From positions 1 through 21,207 of the forward strand of contig PBSR01000234.1 in the NCBI GenBank assembly GCA_002726335.1: 21,207 nt of DNA, read 5' to 3'. The position numbers and the translations under genes were made by a program. The notes below the pieces were generated by a model that was given only the letters and a program-made list of their open reading frames with translations, had not been told where the DNA came from and did no database searches. This document shows positions 6,149 to 15,109 of the stretch, piece by piece (the first letter of the stretch is position 1; each line of letters opens with the position of its first letter). The DNA is from Gemmatimonadaceae bacterium (GTDB taxonomy: Bacteria; Latescibacterota; UBA2968; UBA8231).

Positions 6149-7104
6149 CGTACCATGTTCCCGTCATGGCAGAGGAGGTCGTCGCCGGCCTGGTGGTCGA
6201 CGATGACGGGTTCTACATAGATGCAACGGCCGGAGGCGGAGGACACGGAGAGGCCATCCTCCAGGCACTGGGACCGTCAGGCCATCTGTTGGCGTGTGAT
6301 CGCGATTCGGCGGCTATGGACGAGGCGGGCCGCCGACTCGCCCCGCACGGCGGGCGGGTGATCTTTCTCCAGTGCGCGTTTTCCTCCCTCACCCGGTCGG
6401 CGGCCCCGCTCCTGCGGCAACTGTCACAGGTGCGACCCGTGGCGGTTGCCGCGAGCGGGGTGCTCTTCGATCTGGGTGTCAGTTCGCACCAGATCGATGT
6501 ATCACAACGTGGATTCAGCTACCACCGGGACGGTCCTCTCGATATGCGCATGGATCGCAGTGCTGGGGTGCCTGCGGGCCGGCTTCTGGCGCAGATCGAG
6601 GAGTCCGACCTGGTGGGGCTGATTCGCCGCTATGGCGAAGAGCGGGGGGCGCGCCGGATCGCACGCAGTGTCTGCAGAGCGCGCGATGCAGGCGAGTTGA
6701 ATTCCACAGCCGATCTCACCCGGGCTATCGAGGCGACGAAACCGCAGATGCTGAACAAAACTCTCGCTCGTGTATTCCAGGCCTTGCGAATCGCCGTCAA
6801 TGACGAGCTGGTCGAGTTGGAGAACGGGCTCGATGCTGCCATCGAATTGCTGCGCCCCGGGGGGCGGCTTGCCATCATTTCCTATCACTCACTTGAGGAC
6901 CGCATCGTCAAGCAGAAACTGGCGCAGCTGGTAAAGGGGTGTGTGTGTCCTCCGGCGTTGCCTGCATGTGCCTGTGGTCTGTTGCCGAGCTTTCGGGCCG
7001 TGAGCCGCCGCCAGAGCGCCACTCCCGTGGAAGTCGAGGCCAATCCTCGAGCTCGCAGCGCCGCTCTCCGCCTCTACGAAAAACTCGATCAGGAGGCACT
7101 TTGA
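6145..7104 (+). CDS. rsmH: 16S rRNA (cytosine-1402-N4)-methyltransferase RsmH
   Basis: 319 residues from a GTG at 6145 that overlaps the mraZ stop. RsmH (MraW) makes N4-methylation at C1402 in the 16S rRNA P-site. The order of motifs is complete: YHVPVM at the N-terminus, the SAM loop DATAGGGGHG (26-35), DLGVSSHQ (109-116), GPLDMRMD (130-137) and YHSLEDR (247-253). Cysteines 266, 268, 275 and 277 (CxC-x6-CxC) form the cysteine cluster seen in many members. It is the usual second gene of the cluster and is translationally coupled to both neighbours. Confidence 0.96.
   Translation: MTYHVPVMAEEVVAGLVVDDDGFYIDATAGGGGHGEAILQALGPSGHLLACDRDSAAMDEAGRRLAPHGGRVIFLQCAFSSLTRSAAPLLRQLSQVRPVAVAASGVLFDLGVSSHQIDVSQRGFSYHRDGPLDMRMDRSAGVPAGRLLAQIEESDLVGLIRRYGEERGARRIARSVCRARDAGELNSTADLTRAIEATKPQMLNKTLARVFQALRIAVNDELVELENGLDAAIELLRPGGRLAIISYHSLEDRIVKQKLAQLVKGCVCPPALPACACGLLPSFRAVSRRQSATPVEVEANPRARSAALRLYEKLDQEAL
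7091..7096 (+). promoter_or_regulatory. Ribosome binding site fixing the ftsL TTG start
   Basis: A perfect AGGAGG lies inside the last codons of rsmH, 4 nt before the TTG at 7101. It is the main support for a TTG start of ftsL, whose first three bases overlap the rsmH stop (TTGA). The spacing is short but the site is the strongest in this part of the cluster. Confidence 0.65.
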
Positions 7105-7391
7105 ACCGGATCTTCGGTGACTGGGTCCGGGTGCTCATCGTCGCCGGCCTCGTGGGCGCCACCACGAGTACTGTCTGGGTGAAGGTGCAGATCTCCGAGA
7201 CGGCCATGGGCATGGCCCGCGCCCGTGACCTCTCCGGGACGCTGCGGGAAGAGCGAGCCAAGCTGCAGGCGGCGGTGGACCTGGCCCAACGCCCGGGCGT
7301 TGTGCGGGCGCGAGCGACACGCGATCTGCAGATGGTAGATCCCACGGCCATGTTCATGGCGGAGCTGATCGTGGCAGGTGTCGGTGACTGA
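7101..7391 (+). CDS. ftsL: Cell division protein FtsL-like
   Basis: 96 residues from the TTG at 7101. FtsL is poorly conserved, so the call rests on place, size and topology: a short cytoplasmic start, one membrane segment (about 8-27, VRVLIVAGLVGATTSTVWVK), then a helical part rich in Arg/Glu/Leu (about 36-75) that could form a coiled coil. In the family it joins FtsQ and FtsB (DivIC) and activates FtsWI. It sits between rsmH and ftsI, as in most dcw clusters. It overlaps rsmH by 4 bp and ftsI by 14 bp. Confidence 0.8.
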   Translation: MNRIFGDWVRVLIVAGLVGATTSTVWVKVQISETAMGMARARDLSGTLREERAKLQAAVDLAQRPGVVRARATRDLQMVDPTAMFMAELIVAGVGD

Positions 7392-9405
7392 TTCGGCTCG
7401 CATCGCATCACGCACCTCCGCAGTGCGCCGGCTTCGCTGGGTGCTACTGGGGGGGGCAGCCCTGTGGCTCGGGGTGACAGCGCGCCTGGTGCAGGTGCAG
7501 GGCGTCGACAGTGCCCGATATGCGGAGCGTGCGCGCGCCCAACACCAGCGACTGATCGCCCTGAGCGCCCGCCGCGGTGAGATTCTCGACCGGGCCGGCA
7601 GGGAGCTGGCTCTCGATGTTGCCTCCGTGTCGTTCTACAGCCACCCTGCCGCCGTCCGCGATCGTGCCGGCGCAGCGCAGCACTTTGCCCGCAACACGGT
7701 GCGCTCAGTAGATGAGGTCGAGCGGTTGCTCGACTCCGGTCGGCCCTTCGTCTATCTGCAGAGGCAGACACATGACGAGGAGCTCGAAGGACTCCGTTCA
7801 CAAGTGTTCCAGGGCATCTTCGAGCAGGAGGAGGTCCGGCGGTTCTATCCGTATGGGGCTCTTGCAGGGCAGGTTCTCGGTTTCACCAACATCGACAACG
7901 AAGGTCGCGAAGGAATTGAACTCGCCCTCGACGACGTTCTCGCTGAACAGCCGGGAGAGGCGCGCTCCTACGTCGACAACCGCGGCCGCACGCTGCACGA
8001 CCGTTCGGAAGCCACCGAACCGGCACGACACGGCGCCCGCGTACGTCTGACGATTGACGCCGTCTTTCAGGGCATCCTCGAAGAGGAGCTGGCGCGCACC
8101 GTGACCGAGACTGGCGCCGAGAGTGCCCTCGGGATGATCTCCGATCCCCGCACTGGCGACATCCTGGCCATGGGCAGCGTACCCGTCTTTGATCCCAACA
8201 GGCCGGGAGCCTCTCCCGCCGCCCACCGGCGGAATCGCCTTGTCATCGATCCCTTCGAACCCGGTTCGACCCTGAAGCCGATCACGATGGCTGCGGTTCT
8301 CGATGGTCGATTGGCCCTGGCCGACACTTCCGTGTTCTGTGAGCAGGGCCTGCTGGAACTGGCCACGGGCGACACCCTGCGTGATACGAAGGCCCATGGG
8401 TGGCTCACCGCCTCCGAGGTCATGACGCACTCGAGCAACATCGGTATGGTGAAACTGGCCGGGACACTGGAGCGACCCGAGTTCTATGAATCACTCCGGG
8501 CCTTTGGCTTCGGTACGCGGACCGGGACCGGCCTGCCGGCCGAGAGTGCCGGGTTGCTGCACCATACCCGCGACTGGTCGGAACGCTCCCTGGCCACGAT
8601 CGCCATCGGCCAGGAGATCAGCGTCACAGCCGTACAACTCGTCCAGGCCTTCGGCGCCATCGCCAATGGTGGCCAGCTGATGGCGCCGCGTTTGCTGGCA
8701 GAGGTTCGCGGAGTGGACGGACAACCACTGCGTCGTACCGAACCGCAACGCGTACGGCGTGTCGTGACCGAGGCCACGGCGGCCAGCTTGCAGCAGATGC
8801 TCCGGGGTGTCGTGCGCCGAGGAACCGGTCGCCGCGCCGCGATCGACGGCATGGACGTGGCCGGCAAGACGGGGACGGCCCAACGAGCTCTTCCCGGTGG
8901 TGGCGGTTACGCCGAGGACGAGTACGTGTCTTCCTTTGTCGGCTACCTGCCGGCCACGGGGGAGGCGCGCTACATCTGCCTGGTCGTGGTGGAGAATCCT
9001 CGCGTCGGCAAGTACGGTGGCACCGTGGCCGCTCCGGCTTTCCGTCGCACGATGGAGCGCGTGTTGGCCCTCGATGGAACGCTGGGTCCGACGACGGCGG
9101 CTGCCGCCGTGACCGTTGCATTGACGGCTGAGGCGATTCCCGATCTGCGTGGACTGTCGGTGGCGCGGGCTCATGTACAGGCGGAGCGTCGAGGGCTGCG
9201 TCTCCGTCTCGAGGGTGAGGGGGAGCTCGTCGTCGCCCAGGACCCGGCACCGAACCTCGATCGGGGCACGGCCGACGTGCTGGTCTGCCAGCTTGGACAG
9301 GGCCAGGTCATGCCGTCCATCTCGCTCCATGGAATGCCATTGCGCCAGGCCGTGCTCATGCGCAAACTGGGTGTACACCGACCGCTGGTGGCACTGGCTC
9401 CATGA
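7378..9405 (+). CDS. ftsI: Division transpeptidase FtsI (class B PBP3) with PASTA tail
   Basis: 675 residues, longer than E. coli FtsI (588). It is anchored by a membrane segment at about 19-36, has a pedestal domain (about 60-240), and a transpeptidase domain with STLK (Ser297 nucleophile, Lys300), SSN (352-354) and KTGTAQ (497-502). Residues 587-637 form a PASTA domain (IPDLRGLSVARAHVQAERRG). The last 30 residues (from MPSISLHGMPLRQAVLMRKL) look like the first half of a second PASTA unit. FtsI crosslinks septal peptidoglycan with FtsW. GTG 7378 was used; GTG 7384 is equally possible. PASTA-bearing class B PBPs include the Firmicutes SpoVD/PBP2x group; context makes this the division enzyme. 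It overlaps murE by ATGA. Confidence 0.94.
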   Translation: MSVTDSARIASRTSAVRRLRWVLLGGAALWLGVTARLVQVQGVDSARYAERARAQHQRLIALSARRGEILDRAGRELALDVASVSFYSHPAAVRDRAGAAQHFARNTVRSVDEVERLLDSGRPFVYLQRQTHDEELEGLRSQVFQGIFEQEEVRRFYPYGALAGQVLGFTNIDNEGREGIELALDDVLAEQPGEARSYVDNRGRTLHDRSEATEPARHGARVRLTIDAVFQGILEEELARTVTETGAESALGMISDPRTGDILAMGSVPVFDPNRPGASPAAHRRNRLVIDPFEPGSTLKPITMAAVLDGRLALADTSVFCEQGLLELATGDTLRDTKAHGWLTASEVMTHSSNIGMVKLAGTLERPEFYESLRAFGFGTRTGTGLPAESAGLLHHTRDWSERSLATIAIGQEISVTAVQLVQAFGAIANGGQLMAPRLLAEVRGVDGQPLRRTEPQRVRRVVTEATAASLQQMLRGVVRRGTGRRAAIDGMDVAGKTGTAQRALPGGGGYAEDEYVSSFVGYLPATGEARYICLVVVENPRVGKYGGTVAAPAFRRTMERVLALDGTLGPTTAAAAVTVALTAEAIPDLRGLSVARAHVQAERRGLRLRLEGEGELVVAQDPAPNLDRGTADVLVCQLGQGQVMPSISLHGMPLRQAVLMRKLGVHRPLVALAP

Positions 9406-10922
9406 GCCCGACTCGTGAGATCGGGGCAGACACCGACATGAATCTGCGTACACTGCTCGATGCCCACGCTCCCGTGTCCGTAACCGGGGTTCTCGATCGA
9501 CCGATCGATACCGTGGTATCCGACTCGCGACAGGTTGCCCGGGGTTCTCTGTTCGTCGCCATCCGCGGCGGCCAGGAACTGGATCGTCACGCCTTCGTCG
9601 AAGACGCTGTCGAGCGAGGCGCCGAGGCGGTTGTCGTCGAAGAGGCCGCCATCGATACCGGTGCGGCCACGCGGGTCGTCGTCGATGACAGTCGTCGGGC
9701 CCTGGCAGCTCTGGCGGCACGCCTGCACGGCCACCCGTCGCGGGCCATGCAGTGTGTCGGCGTGACCGGCACGAACGGCAAATCAACGACGGCGAGCATC
9801 ATCCGTCATCTGTTGGCTGCGAGCGGCTCACCGGCGGCCTACCTGGGTACTCTGGGCTTTCATTGGGGCGACCAGGTCGAGCCACTGCCGAATACGACAC
9901 CGGAGGCGGGGGCTCTGCAGGCCCTTCTTGCGCGCGCCAGGGACGCGGGTTGCCGATCGCTGGCGATGGAGGTCTCATCTCACGGGCTCGCCCTTGGCCG
10001 CGTGCAGGGGATTGGGTTTGACGCGGCGGTGTTCACCAATCTCACGCGGGATCATCTGGATTTTCACGGATCGGAAGAGGAGTACTTCGCCGCCAAGAGC
10101 CTGCTGTTTCGCGATCTTGCCGGATCGTCGGCGGCCGTACTGAACGCCGATGATCCGAGAGCGGGAAAGTTGGCGGAACTGACACCGGCACAGGTGTGGA
10201 CTTTCGGCGAATCGGGTGCTGATGTGAGGCTGCGCAACATACGCTTCGACGCAGATCGTACGCACCTGTCAATGGACACGCCGCAAGGTGAATTCGAGGT
10301 CGAAACGGCATTGACGGGGCGTTACAATAGCTCTAACGTAGTGGCCGCCGTGACGACGGGTTTTGCTCTGGGAATCGAGGGGGAAGCGATTCGACGTGGT
10401 GTGGCGGATGTGGCCCAGATACCGGGCCGCTTCGAGCGCATCGACGAGGGCCAGCCCTTCCAGGTGCTCGTCGACTACGCTCATACGCCGGCGGGTCTCG
10501 AAACCGTCTTGCGTGCGGCAAGGGAGTTGACGTCACGGAGACTGTTGTGCGTCTTTGGTTGTGGCGGCGATCGGGACACGGGAAAGCGGCCGATGATGGG
10601 GCAGGTTGCCGAGGCGCTGGCCGACGCTATCTACCTCACTGCCGACAATCCGCGGAGTGAGTCTCCCCGACAGATCATCGACCAGATCGCGGCTGGCATG
10701 CGGGCATCGGATGCGGTCGTGGAGGAGCCGGACAGGCGAACAGCGATTCACGCCGCCTTGGGGAACGCCGAAGTAGGTGATGTCGTCGTTCTTGCCGGCA
10801 AGGGTGATGAGCCGTATCAGATACTGGACGGCGGTCGTATACTGCCTTTTGATGACCGTGATGTCGCGCGCGAGGCGTTGAGGGATCGTGGTGTCGCGGG
10901 AGAGGCGCTGGAGAATTGCTGA
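9402..10922 (+). CDS. murE: UDP-MurNAc-tripeptide synthetase MurE, meso-DAP type
   Basis: 506 residues. MurE adds the third stem-peptide residue to UDP-MurNAc-L-Ala-D-Glu using ATP in the cytoplasm. Motifs: VSDSRQV (39-45) for UDP binding, the P-loop GVTGTNGKSTT (120-130), NTTPEA (164-169), TRDHLDFHG (215-223), the carbamylated lysine Lys232, and DNPRSE (415-420). The DNPR motif marks meso-diaminopimelate as substrate, rather than lysine. ATG 9402 overlaps the ftsI stop; ATG 9438 is an alternative and would remove an unconserved 12-residue start. It overlaps murF by 7 bp. Confidence 0.96.
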   Translation: MSPTREIGADTDMNLRTLLDAHAPVSVTGVLDRPIDTVVSDSRQVARGSLFVAIRGGQELDRHAFVEDAVERGAEAVVVEEAAIDTGAATRVVVDDSRRALAALAARLHGHPSRAMQCVGVTGTNGKSTTASIIRHLLAASGSPAAYLGTLGFHWGDQVEPLPNTTPEAGALQALLARARDAGCRSLAMEVSSHGLALGRVQGIGFDAAVFTNLTRDHLDFHGSEEEYFAAKSLLFRDLAGSSAAVLNADDPRAGKLAELTPAQVWTFGESGADVRLRNIRFDADRTHLSMDTPQGEFEVETALTGRYNSSNVVAAVTTGFALGIEGEAIRRGVADVAQIPGRFERIDEGQPFQVLVDYAHTPAGLETVLRAARELTSRRLLCVFGCGGDRDTGKRPMMGQVAEALADAIYLTADNPRSESPRQIIDQIAAGMRASDAVVEEPDRRTAIHAALGNAEVGDVVVLAGKGDEPYQILDGGRILPFDDRDVAREALRDRGVAGEALENC

Positions 10923-12310
10923 GCCCCCCGGGCGCCTGGCAGGATATCTGCCTTGAAGATGTGAGGCGATGGTCACGGGCGGGCTGGATCGGCCCGTCCA
11001 CCTCACGGGCGGTGATGGCAGCCGGCGTATCGACTGACACCCGGTCCCTGTTGCCGGGGCAGGTTTTCGTCGCGCTCCAGGGGGAGCGGTTTGACGGACA
11101 TGCGCACGTGGCGTCGGCCTTTGATGCCGGTGCCAGTGCGGCGATCATCGGCCATGGCAGTGACGTGGCAGCGCCGAAGTGCTCAGGACCTTTGCTGGTC
11201 GTCGATTCGACGCTTAGGGCCCTGGGACGACTGGCACGGCAGTATCGGCGACGCTTCGACATTCCCGTCGTCGCCGTCGCCGGCTCGACTGGCAAGACGA
11301 CGGCGAAAGAGATGATCGCCGCCGCCCTCGGCCGCAGGTTCGAGGTCCTGTCGACGCCGAGCAACGAGAACAACGAGATCGGCGTTCCCAGCGCGCTGCT
11401 GAGGCTGACGCCGGAACATGGCGCCGCCGTTATCGAGATAGGCGCGCGTCAGGTAGGTGATCTGGCCTACCTCTGTCGTATCGTGCAACCGACTATCGGT
11501 GTGCTGCTGAATATCGGCACCGCACACCTGGAGGTATTTGGATCTGTAGAGAGAGTGGCCAAGGCTAAAGGGGAGCTCCTGGACTTTATCGTAGATGAGT
11601 CTTACGTGGCTCTCGTCAACGCGGACGACTGTGTCATTGCCGGGGAGGCTATGAGGACAAAGGGGAGACTCCTCGGCTTCGGTTGGACGCGTGAGAGCCA
11701 TTTCAGTGGGGAGGGACTCATCCTCGACCAGGAGGGCTGCGGCCACTTCTCTCTACAGAATACCTCCTTCCATCTTCGGATTCCCGGACGCCACAACGCC
11801 CACAACGCCTTGTCTGCCATCGCCGTGGCCGATCAGTGTGGTCTGAGCGTGGCACAAACGGCGGCGGCCCTTGCAGATTTCGAGCCGGTCAGTATGCGCT
11901 CCGAAATCTTGCGGAAAGCCGGAATCCGTGTTATCAATGACTGTTACAACGCCAATCCCGACTCCGTCCGTGCCGCTCTCGACCTGATGGCTGAGATCCC
12001 GGTCGACGGCCGACGTATCGCCGTTCTGGGCGATATGCTGGAATTGGGTGAACAGGCGCCGGTGTTGCATGAGGAAGTAGGGCGTTACGCCGCCAGCCGT
12101 ATCGACGTACTGCTGGGCACCGGACCCCTGAGCGAGCACACTGTTCATGGCGCCCATGAGGCCGGAATCGATGCCGGGCAGAGCCAGCACTTCGACGGGC
12201 GCGACTCCCTTTCGCGTCAGTTGGAAGCCCTCGCCCGCCCCGGCGATCTGGTATTGATCAAGGCGTCACGCGGTATGGAGTTGGAACACGTTGTCGAAGC
12301 ACTAGCGTAG
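10916..12310 (+). CDS. murF: UDP-MurNAc-tripeptide:D-Ala-D-Ala ligase MurF
   Basis: 464 residues from a TTG at 10916 overlapping the murE end by 7 bp. MurF finishes the UDP-MurNAc-pentapeptide by adding D-Ala-D-Ala. Motifs: STDTRSLLPGQVFVAL (39-54), the P-loop AGSTGKTT (122-129), SNENNEIGVP (149-158), EIGARQVGDL (174-183), NIGTAHLE (199-206), the likely carbamylated lysine in VAKAKGE (214-220) and the C-terminal NDCYNANPDS. All match a functional Mur ligase. In most clusters mraY and murD follow; here the next gene is ftsW, 154 bp away. A small hairpin lies right after the stop. Confidence 0.95.
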   Translation: MLSPPGAWQDICLEDVRRWSRAGWIGPSTSRAVMAAGVSTDTRSLLPGQVFVALQGERFDGHAHVASAFDAGASAAIIGHGSDVAAPKCSGPLLVVDSTLRALGRLARQYRRRFDIPVVAVAGSTGKTTAKEMIAAALGRRFEVLSTPSNENNEIGVPSALLRLTPEHGAAVIEIGARQVGDLAYLCRIVQPTIGVLLNIGTAHLEVFGSVERVAKAKGELLDFIVDESYVALVNADDCVIAGEAMRTKGRLLGFGWTRESHFSGEGLILDQEGCGHFSLQNTSFHLRIPGRHNAHNALSAIAVADQCGLSVAQTAAALADFEPVSMRSEILRKAGIRVINDCYNANPDSVRAALDLMAEIPVDGRRIAVLGDMLELGEQAPVLHEEVGRYAASRIDVLLGTGPLSEHTVHGAHEAGIDAGQSQHFDGRDSLSRQLEALARPGDLVLIKASRGMELEHVVEALA

Positions 12311-12312
12311 TC

Positions 12313-12331
12313 CCGCCTCCCCAGGCGGTTT
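12313..12331 (+). terminator. Small GC-rich hairpin after murF
   Basis: CCGCCT (12313-12318) pairs perfectly with AGGCGG (12323-12328) around CCCC and is followed by only TTT. It begins 2 bp after the murF stop, in the only sizeable gap of the cluster. It may be a weak or leaky terminator, or an mRNA-end stabiliser. The rest of the gap to ftsW shows no clear promoter. Confidence 0.45.
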
Positions 12332-12464
12332 GCCCGACTGTCGCGCCATCCCCGGTGTGACAGCCCACCCCTTTGACCCCTCCTCCCAACGGGTCGCAGT
12401 CGTCGCGGAGTGCTACCGCGGTTGTCTGCCGCCTCCCCTTTGCGTTCCCGCCGGAACTCAAGGC

Positions 12465-13679
12465 ATGTCCAGCATAGCGGAACGGGCCGCACGTCAGGTC
12501 CTGCTCATCGCCGTCATCCTCGTCGGGATCGGCGTCGTCATGGTCTACAGCTCGAGCTCTGCACTGGCAGGGACACGTTTCGAGGATTCGGGTTTCTTCC
12601 TCCAGCGTCAGATCCTGCGCGCCGGGCTCGGACTGATGATCATGTTCGCCATGTCACGCGTACCTCTAGGACTGTGGCGCTCTCTGGCGCGGCCATTGCT
12701 GCTGTGCGGCGTGAGCCTGCTCGTGCTGGTTCTCATCTTCGGCGAGGGACGCAGCGCCCAGCGCTGGTTGCCCTTTCACCTGCCGGTGGTGGCAAGTATC
12801 ACATTTCAGCCCTCCGAGTTCGTCAAACTGGTATTGGTACTGTATCTGGCCGACGTGCTGTCTCGTAAGGAAGGCGAGATGGCAGACTGGAAGGGGGGAC
12901 TGGTGCCGCGGCTCATTATCGTCGGGCTGGTACTCGTCCTCATCGTTCTGCAGCCAGATCTGGGAACGTCCCTCGCCATCGGCGCCGTGTCGCTGGTGAT
13001 GCTGTGGCTCGGTGGCGCCGGTACCGCTCACCTGGCAGGCGCCTGTGGCTTCGGTGCGGTGGTGGCCGTGCTCTCGGTGCTGTCCTCGCCATACCAGATG
13101 CAGCGACTGCAGACCTTCCTGGGTGAACCGGACCCGCAGGGCGCTGGTTTTCAGGTGTCGCAGGCGTTGCTGGCACTCGGCAGTGGCGGCCTGTTCGGAG
13201 TCGGACTGGGCAACAGCATGCAGAAGCACTTCCTGCCCGAACCCCATACGGACTTCGTCTTTGCCTTTGCCGGCGAGGAACTGGGCCTGTTCGGCACGTT
13301 GAGCGTGGTCGCTCTGTTCATCGCCCTGGGAGTGCACGGTTATCGTATTGCCACGCAGGCAGCAACGTACCACGGGTTTCTGCTGGCCTCCGGGATCACC
13401 GTTATGGTCGGCACCTACGCCCTGCTCAACGTCGGCGTCGCCACCGGGCTGATGCCGACAACGGGATTGCCCCTGCCCTTTATCAGCTATGGTGGTTCCT
13501 CTCTTCTCTGGAATCTGAGCGGCATCGGGATTCTTGCCGCCGTCGCCCGTGACACGGCGTCGGAATCGTCGTCGTCGAGCCGCCTGGCTCGTGATCTGGC
13601 ATGGAATCGACGGCGCTCCGCCAGCCGTGGCGGCGCCAAGGGCTGGATCCCTCCCACGGCCGCGTCGGCGAACCGATGA
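12465..13679 (+). CDS. ftsW: Septal peptidoglycan glycosyltransferase FtsW (SEDS family)
   Basis: 404 residues from the ATG at 12465. The frame stays open upstream to 12330, but that part is unconserved and Pro-rich. FtsW polymerises lipid II at the septum with FtsI. About ten hydrophobic segments are visible, with the SEDS signatures VYSSSSA (28-34), RWLPF (100-104), FQPSEF (114-119), QPDLGTSL (163-170), PEPHTDFVF (258-266), GEELG (270-274) and PFISYGGSS (338-346). The cytoplasmic tail is Ser/Arg-rich. It lies before murC, joined by ATGA with no murG between. RodA is the main alternative; cluster context favours FtsW. Confidence 0.95.
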   Translation: MSSIAERAARQVLLIAVILVGIGVVMVYSSSSALAGTRFEDSGFFLQRQILRAGLGLMIMFAMSRVPLGLWRSLARPLLLCGVSLLVLVLIFGEGRSAQRWLPFHLPVVASITFQPSEFVKLVLVLYLADVLSRKEGEMADWKGGLVPRLIIVGLVLVLIVLQPDLGTSLAIGAVSLVMLWLGGAGTAHLAGACGFGAVVAVLSVLSSPYQMQRLQTFLGEPDPQGAGFQVSQALLALGSGGLFGVGLGNSMQKHFLPEPHTDFVFAFAGEELGLFGTLSVVALFIALGVHGYRIATQAATYHGFLLASGITVMVGTYALLNVGVATGLMPTTGLPLPFISYGGSSLLWNLSGIGILAAVARDTASESSSSSRLARDLAWNRRRSASRGGAKGWIPPTAASANR

Positions 13680-15109
13680 CGATGGTGTCAGGCGAAACAG
13701 ACGTGCTGCCCCCTGGAGTCGACGGGCCCCTGGGCCCTGGCGTGGAGCGTGTGCACATGGTCGGCATCGGCGGCGCCGGTATGGAAGGGCTGGCGCGATT
13801 GCTGCATGACTCTGGCTATCGTGTAACCGGTTCGGATGCTGTCGACGGCTTGGTCATCGAAGACCTGCGTCGCAGCGGTGTGGCGGTGTTCACCGGACAC
13901 AGCACCGCTCACGTGCGCGGCGCCGACCTGCTCATCTACTCCGCCGCGGTGGACGAGTCGAATCCCGAACGACTGGCCGCTGCTGCTGCCGACATCGAAC
14001 AGCTGCGGCGAGCTCAGGTGTTGGGGCGACTCAGTGCGGCGCAGAGAACCATCGCCGTCGCCGGTACTCACGGCAAGACGACGACAGCCAGCCTGATCGC
14101 TGCCGTCACACGCGCTGCGGGATGCCAGCCGACAGTCGCGATCGGCGGGTGGGTGAACGGCCAGACTCAGTCCGCCTCCGGCACGGGGGGAATGATGATT
14201 GTCGAAGCGGACGAGTACGATCGCAGTTTTCTCGAGCTGGAGCCCTGGCTCGCAGTGGTGACCAACATCGAGACGGAACACGTCGACTGTTATGTCGATG
14301 ACGCCGAACTGGTGGAGGCCTTCGTGACATTCCTGCAACGAACGCGGCCTGACGGGCACATCGTCATCAACGGTGATGACCGGCTCTGCCAGCAGGTCAC
14401 ACGGTGTCTCTCACAGTCACCGGGCGGCCCCCGGCTGACAACATTCGGGTTCGCCGACGAGTGTGAGGTGCACGCTGTCGGTCTGAGCTCACAGACAGGG
14501 GGGGCCACCTTCGCTTGCGTCGACGGCGACGGGACTCGCCGGATTCGCCTGGGGATTCCGGGGCGGCACAATGTCGCCAACGCGCTGGCGACCTGCGCCG
14601 TGGCGCAGGTGCTGTCCCTCGACCCGGCGACAGTGACCGGGGCGCTTGCCGGCTTTGCCGGGGTGGATCGCCGTTTCCAGCATCGTGGCAGCGTCGGCGG
14701 CGTGTGCATCGTCGACGACTATGCGCACCATCCGACGGAAGTCGCCGCCACCCTCGATGCCGCCAGGCAGCAGATGGGCAAGGGCAGACTGGTGGCTGTG
14801 CTGCAGCCCCACACCTACTCGCGCACACAGCGATTTCACGCCGAGTTCGCCACGGCGCTGGCCGCGGCCGATCAGGTGTGGGTCACGGCGGTGTATGCGG
14901 CGCGGGAAGATCCGGCAGACGGTGTCGAGAGCGATGTCATCGTCACTGGATTGCGGGCCCAGGGAGCTTCGGCCAGCTGGGAAGCCGACACGGACCTGGC
15001 CCTGAGGGCGGCTCTCAACGGCTGTGCAGATGGGGACTGGCTCATCGTTATGGGTGCCGGCGATATCGGCACCAGACTCGACACACTGCTCACGCAGCAA
15101 CAGGTCTGA
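13676..15109 (+). CDS. murC: UDP-N-acetylmuramate--L-alanine ligase MurC
   Basis: 477 residues from the ATG at 13676, which overlaps the ftsW stop. MurC adds L-Ala to UDP-MurNAc, the first stem-peptide step. Motifs: the Rossmann-like GIGGAGM (30-36), the P-loop GTHGKTTT (130-137), EADEYDRSFL (177-186), TNIETEHVDCY (196-206), GRHNVANALA, DDYAHHPTE and QPHTYSRTQ, all typical of MurC. The first 24 residues are a non-conserved extension. Its usual neighbours murG (before) and murB (after) are missing; the stop shares one base with the ftsQ start (TGATG). Confidence 0.96.
   Translation: MTMVSGETDVLPPGVDGPLGPGVERVHMVGIGGAGMEGLARLLHDSGYRVTGSDAVDGLVIEDLRRSGVAVFTGHSTAHVRGADLLIYSAAVDESNPERLAAAAADIEQLRRAQVLGRLSAAQRTIAVAGTHGKTTTASLIAAVTRAAGCQPTVAIGGWVNGQTQSASGTGGMMIVEADEYDRSFLELEPWLAVVTNIETEHVDCYVDDAELVEAFVTFLQRTRPDGHIVINGDDRLCQQVTRCLSQSPGGPRLTTFGFADECEVHAVGLSSQTGGATFACVDGDGTRRIRLGIPGRHNVANALATCAVAQVLSLDPATVTGALAGFAGVDRRFQHRGSVGGVCIVDDYAHHPTEVAATLDAARQQMGKGRLVAVLQPHTYSRTQRFHAEFATALAAADQVWVTAVYAAREDPADGVESDVIVTGLRAQGASASWEADTDLALRAALNGCADGDWLIVMGAGDIGTRLDTLLTQQQV

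Noticed and set aside
8491..9786. A 431-codon minus-strand frame over ftsI and murE
   Set aside because: It is low in complexity (Arg/His/Gln-rich), crosses two well-supported genes and shows no family pattern; it is a GC-driven shadow.
12330..12464. Longer ftsW start giving 45 extra residues
   Set aside because: The extension is Pro/Cys-rich and unlike FtsW N-termini; the ATG at 12465 directly precedes the first membrane segment.
14515..15108. Upstream extension of the ftsQ frame for 198 codons
   Set aside because: It overlaps the C-terminal half of murC in another frame and is Arg/Gly-rich; FtsQ homology and topology begin at the ATG at 15109.
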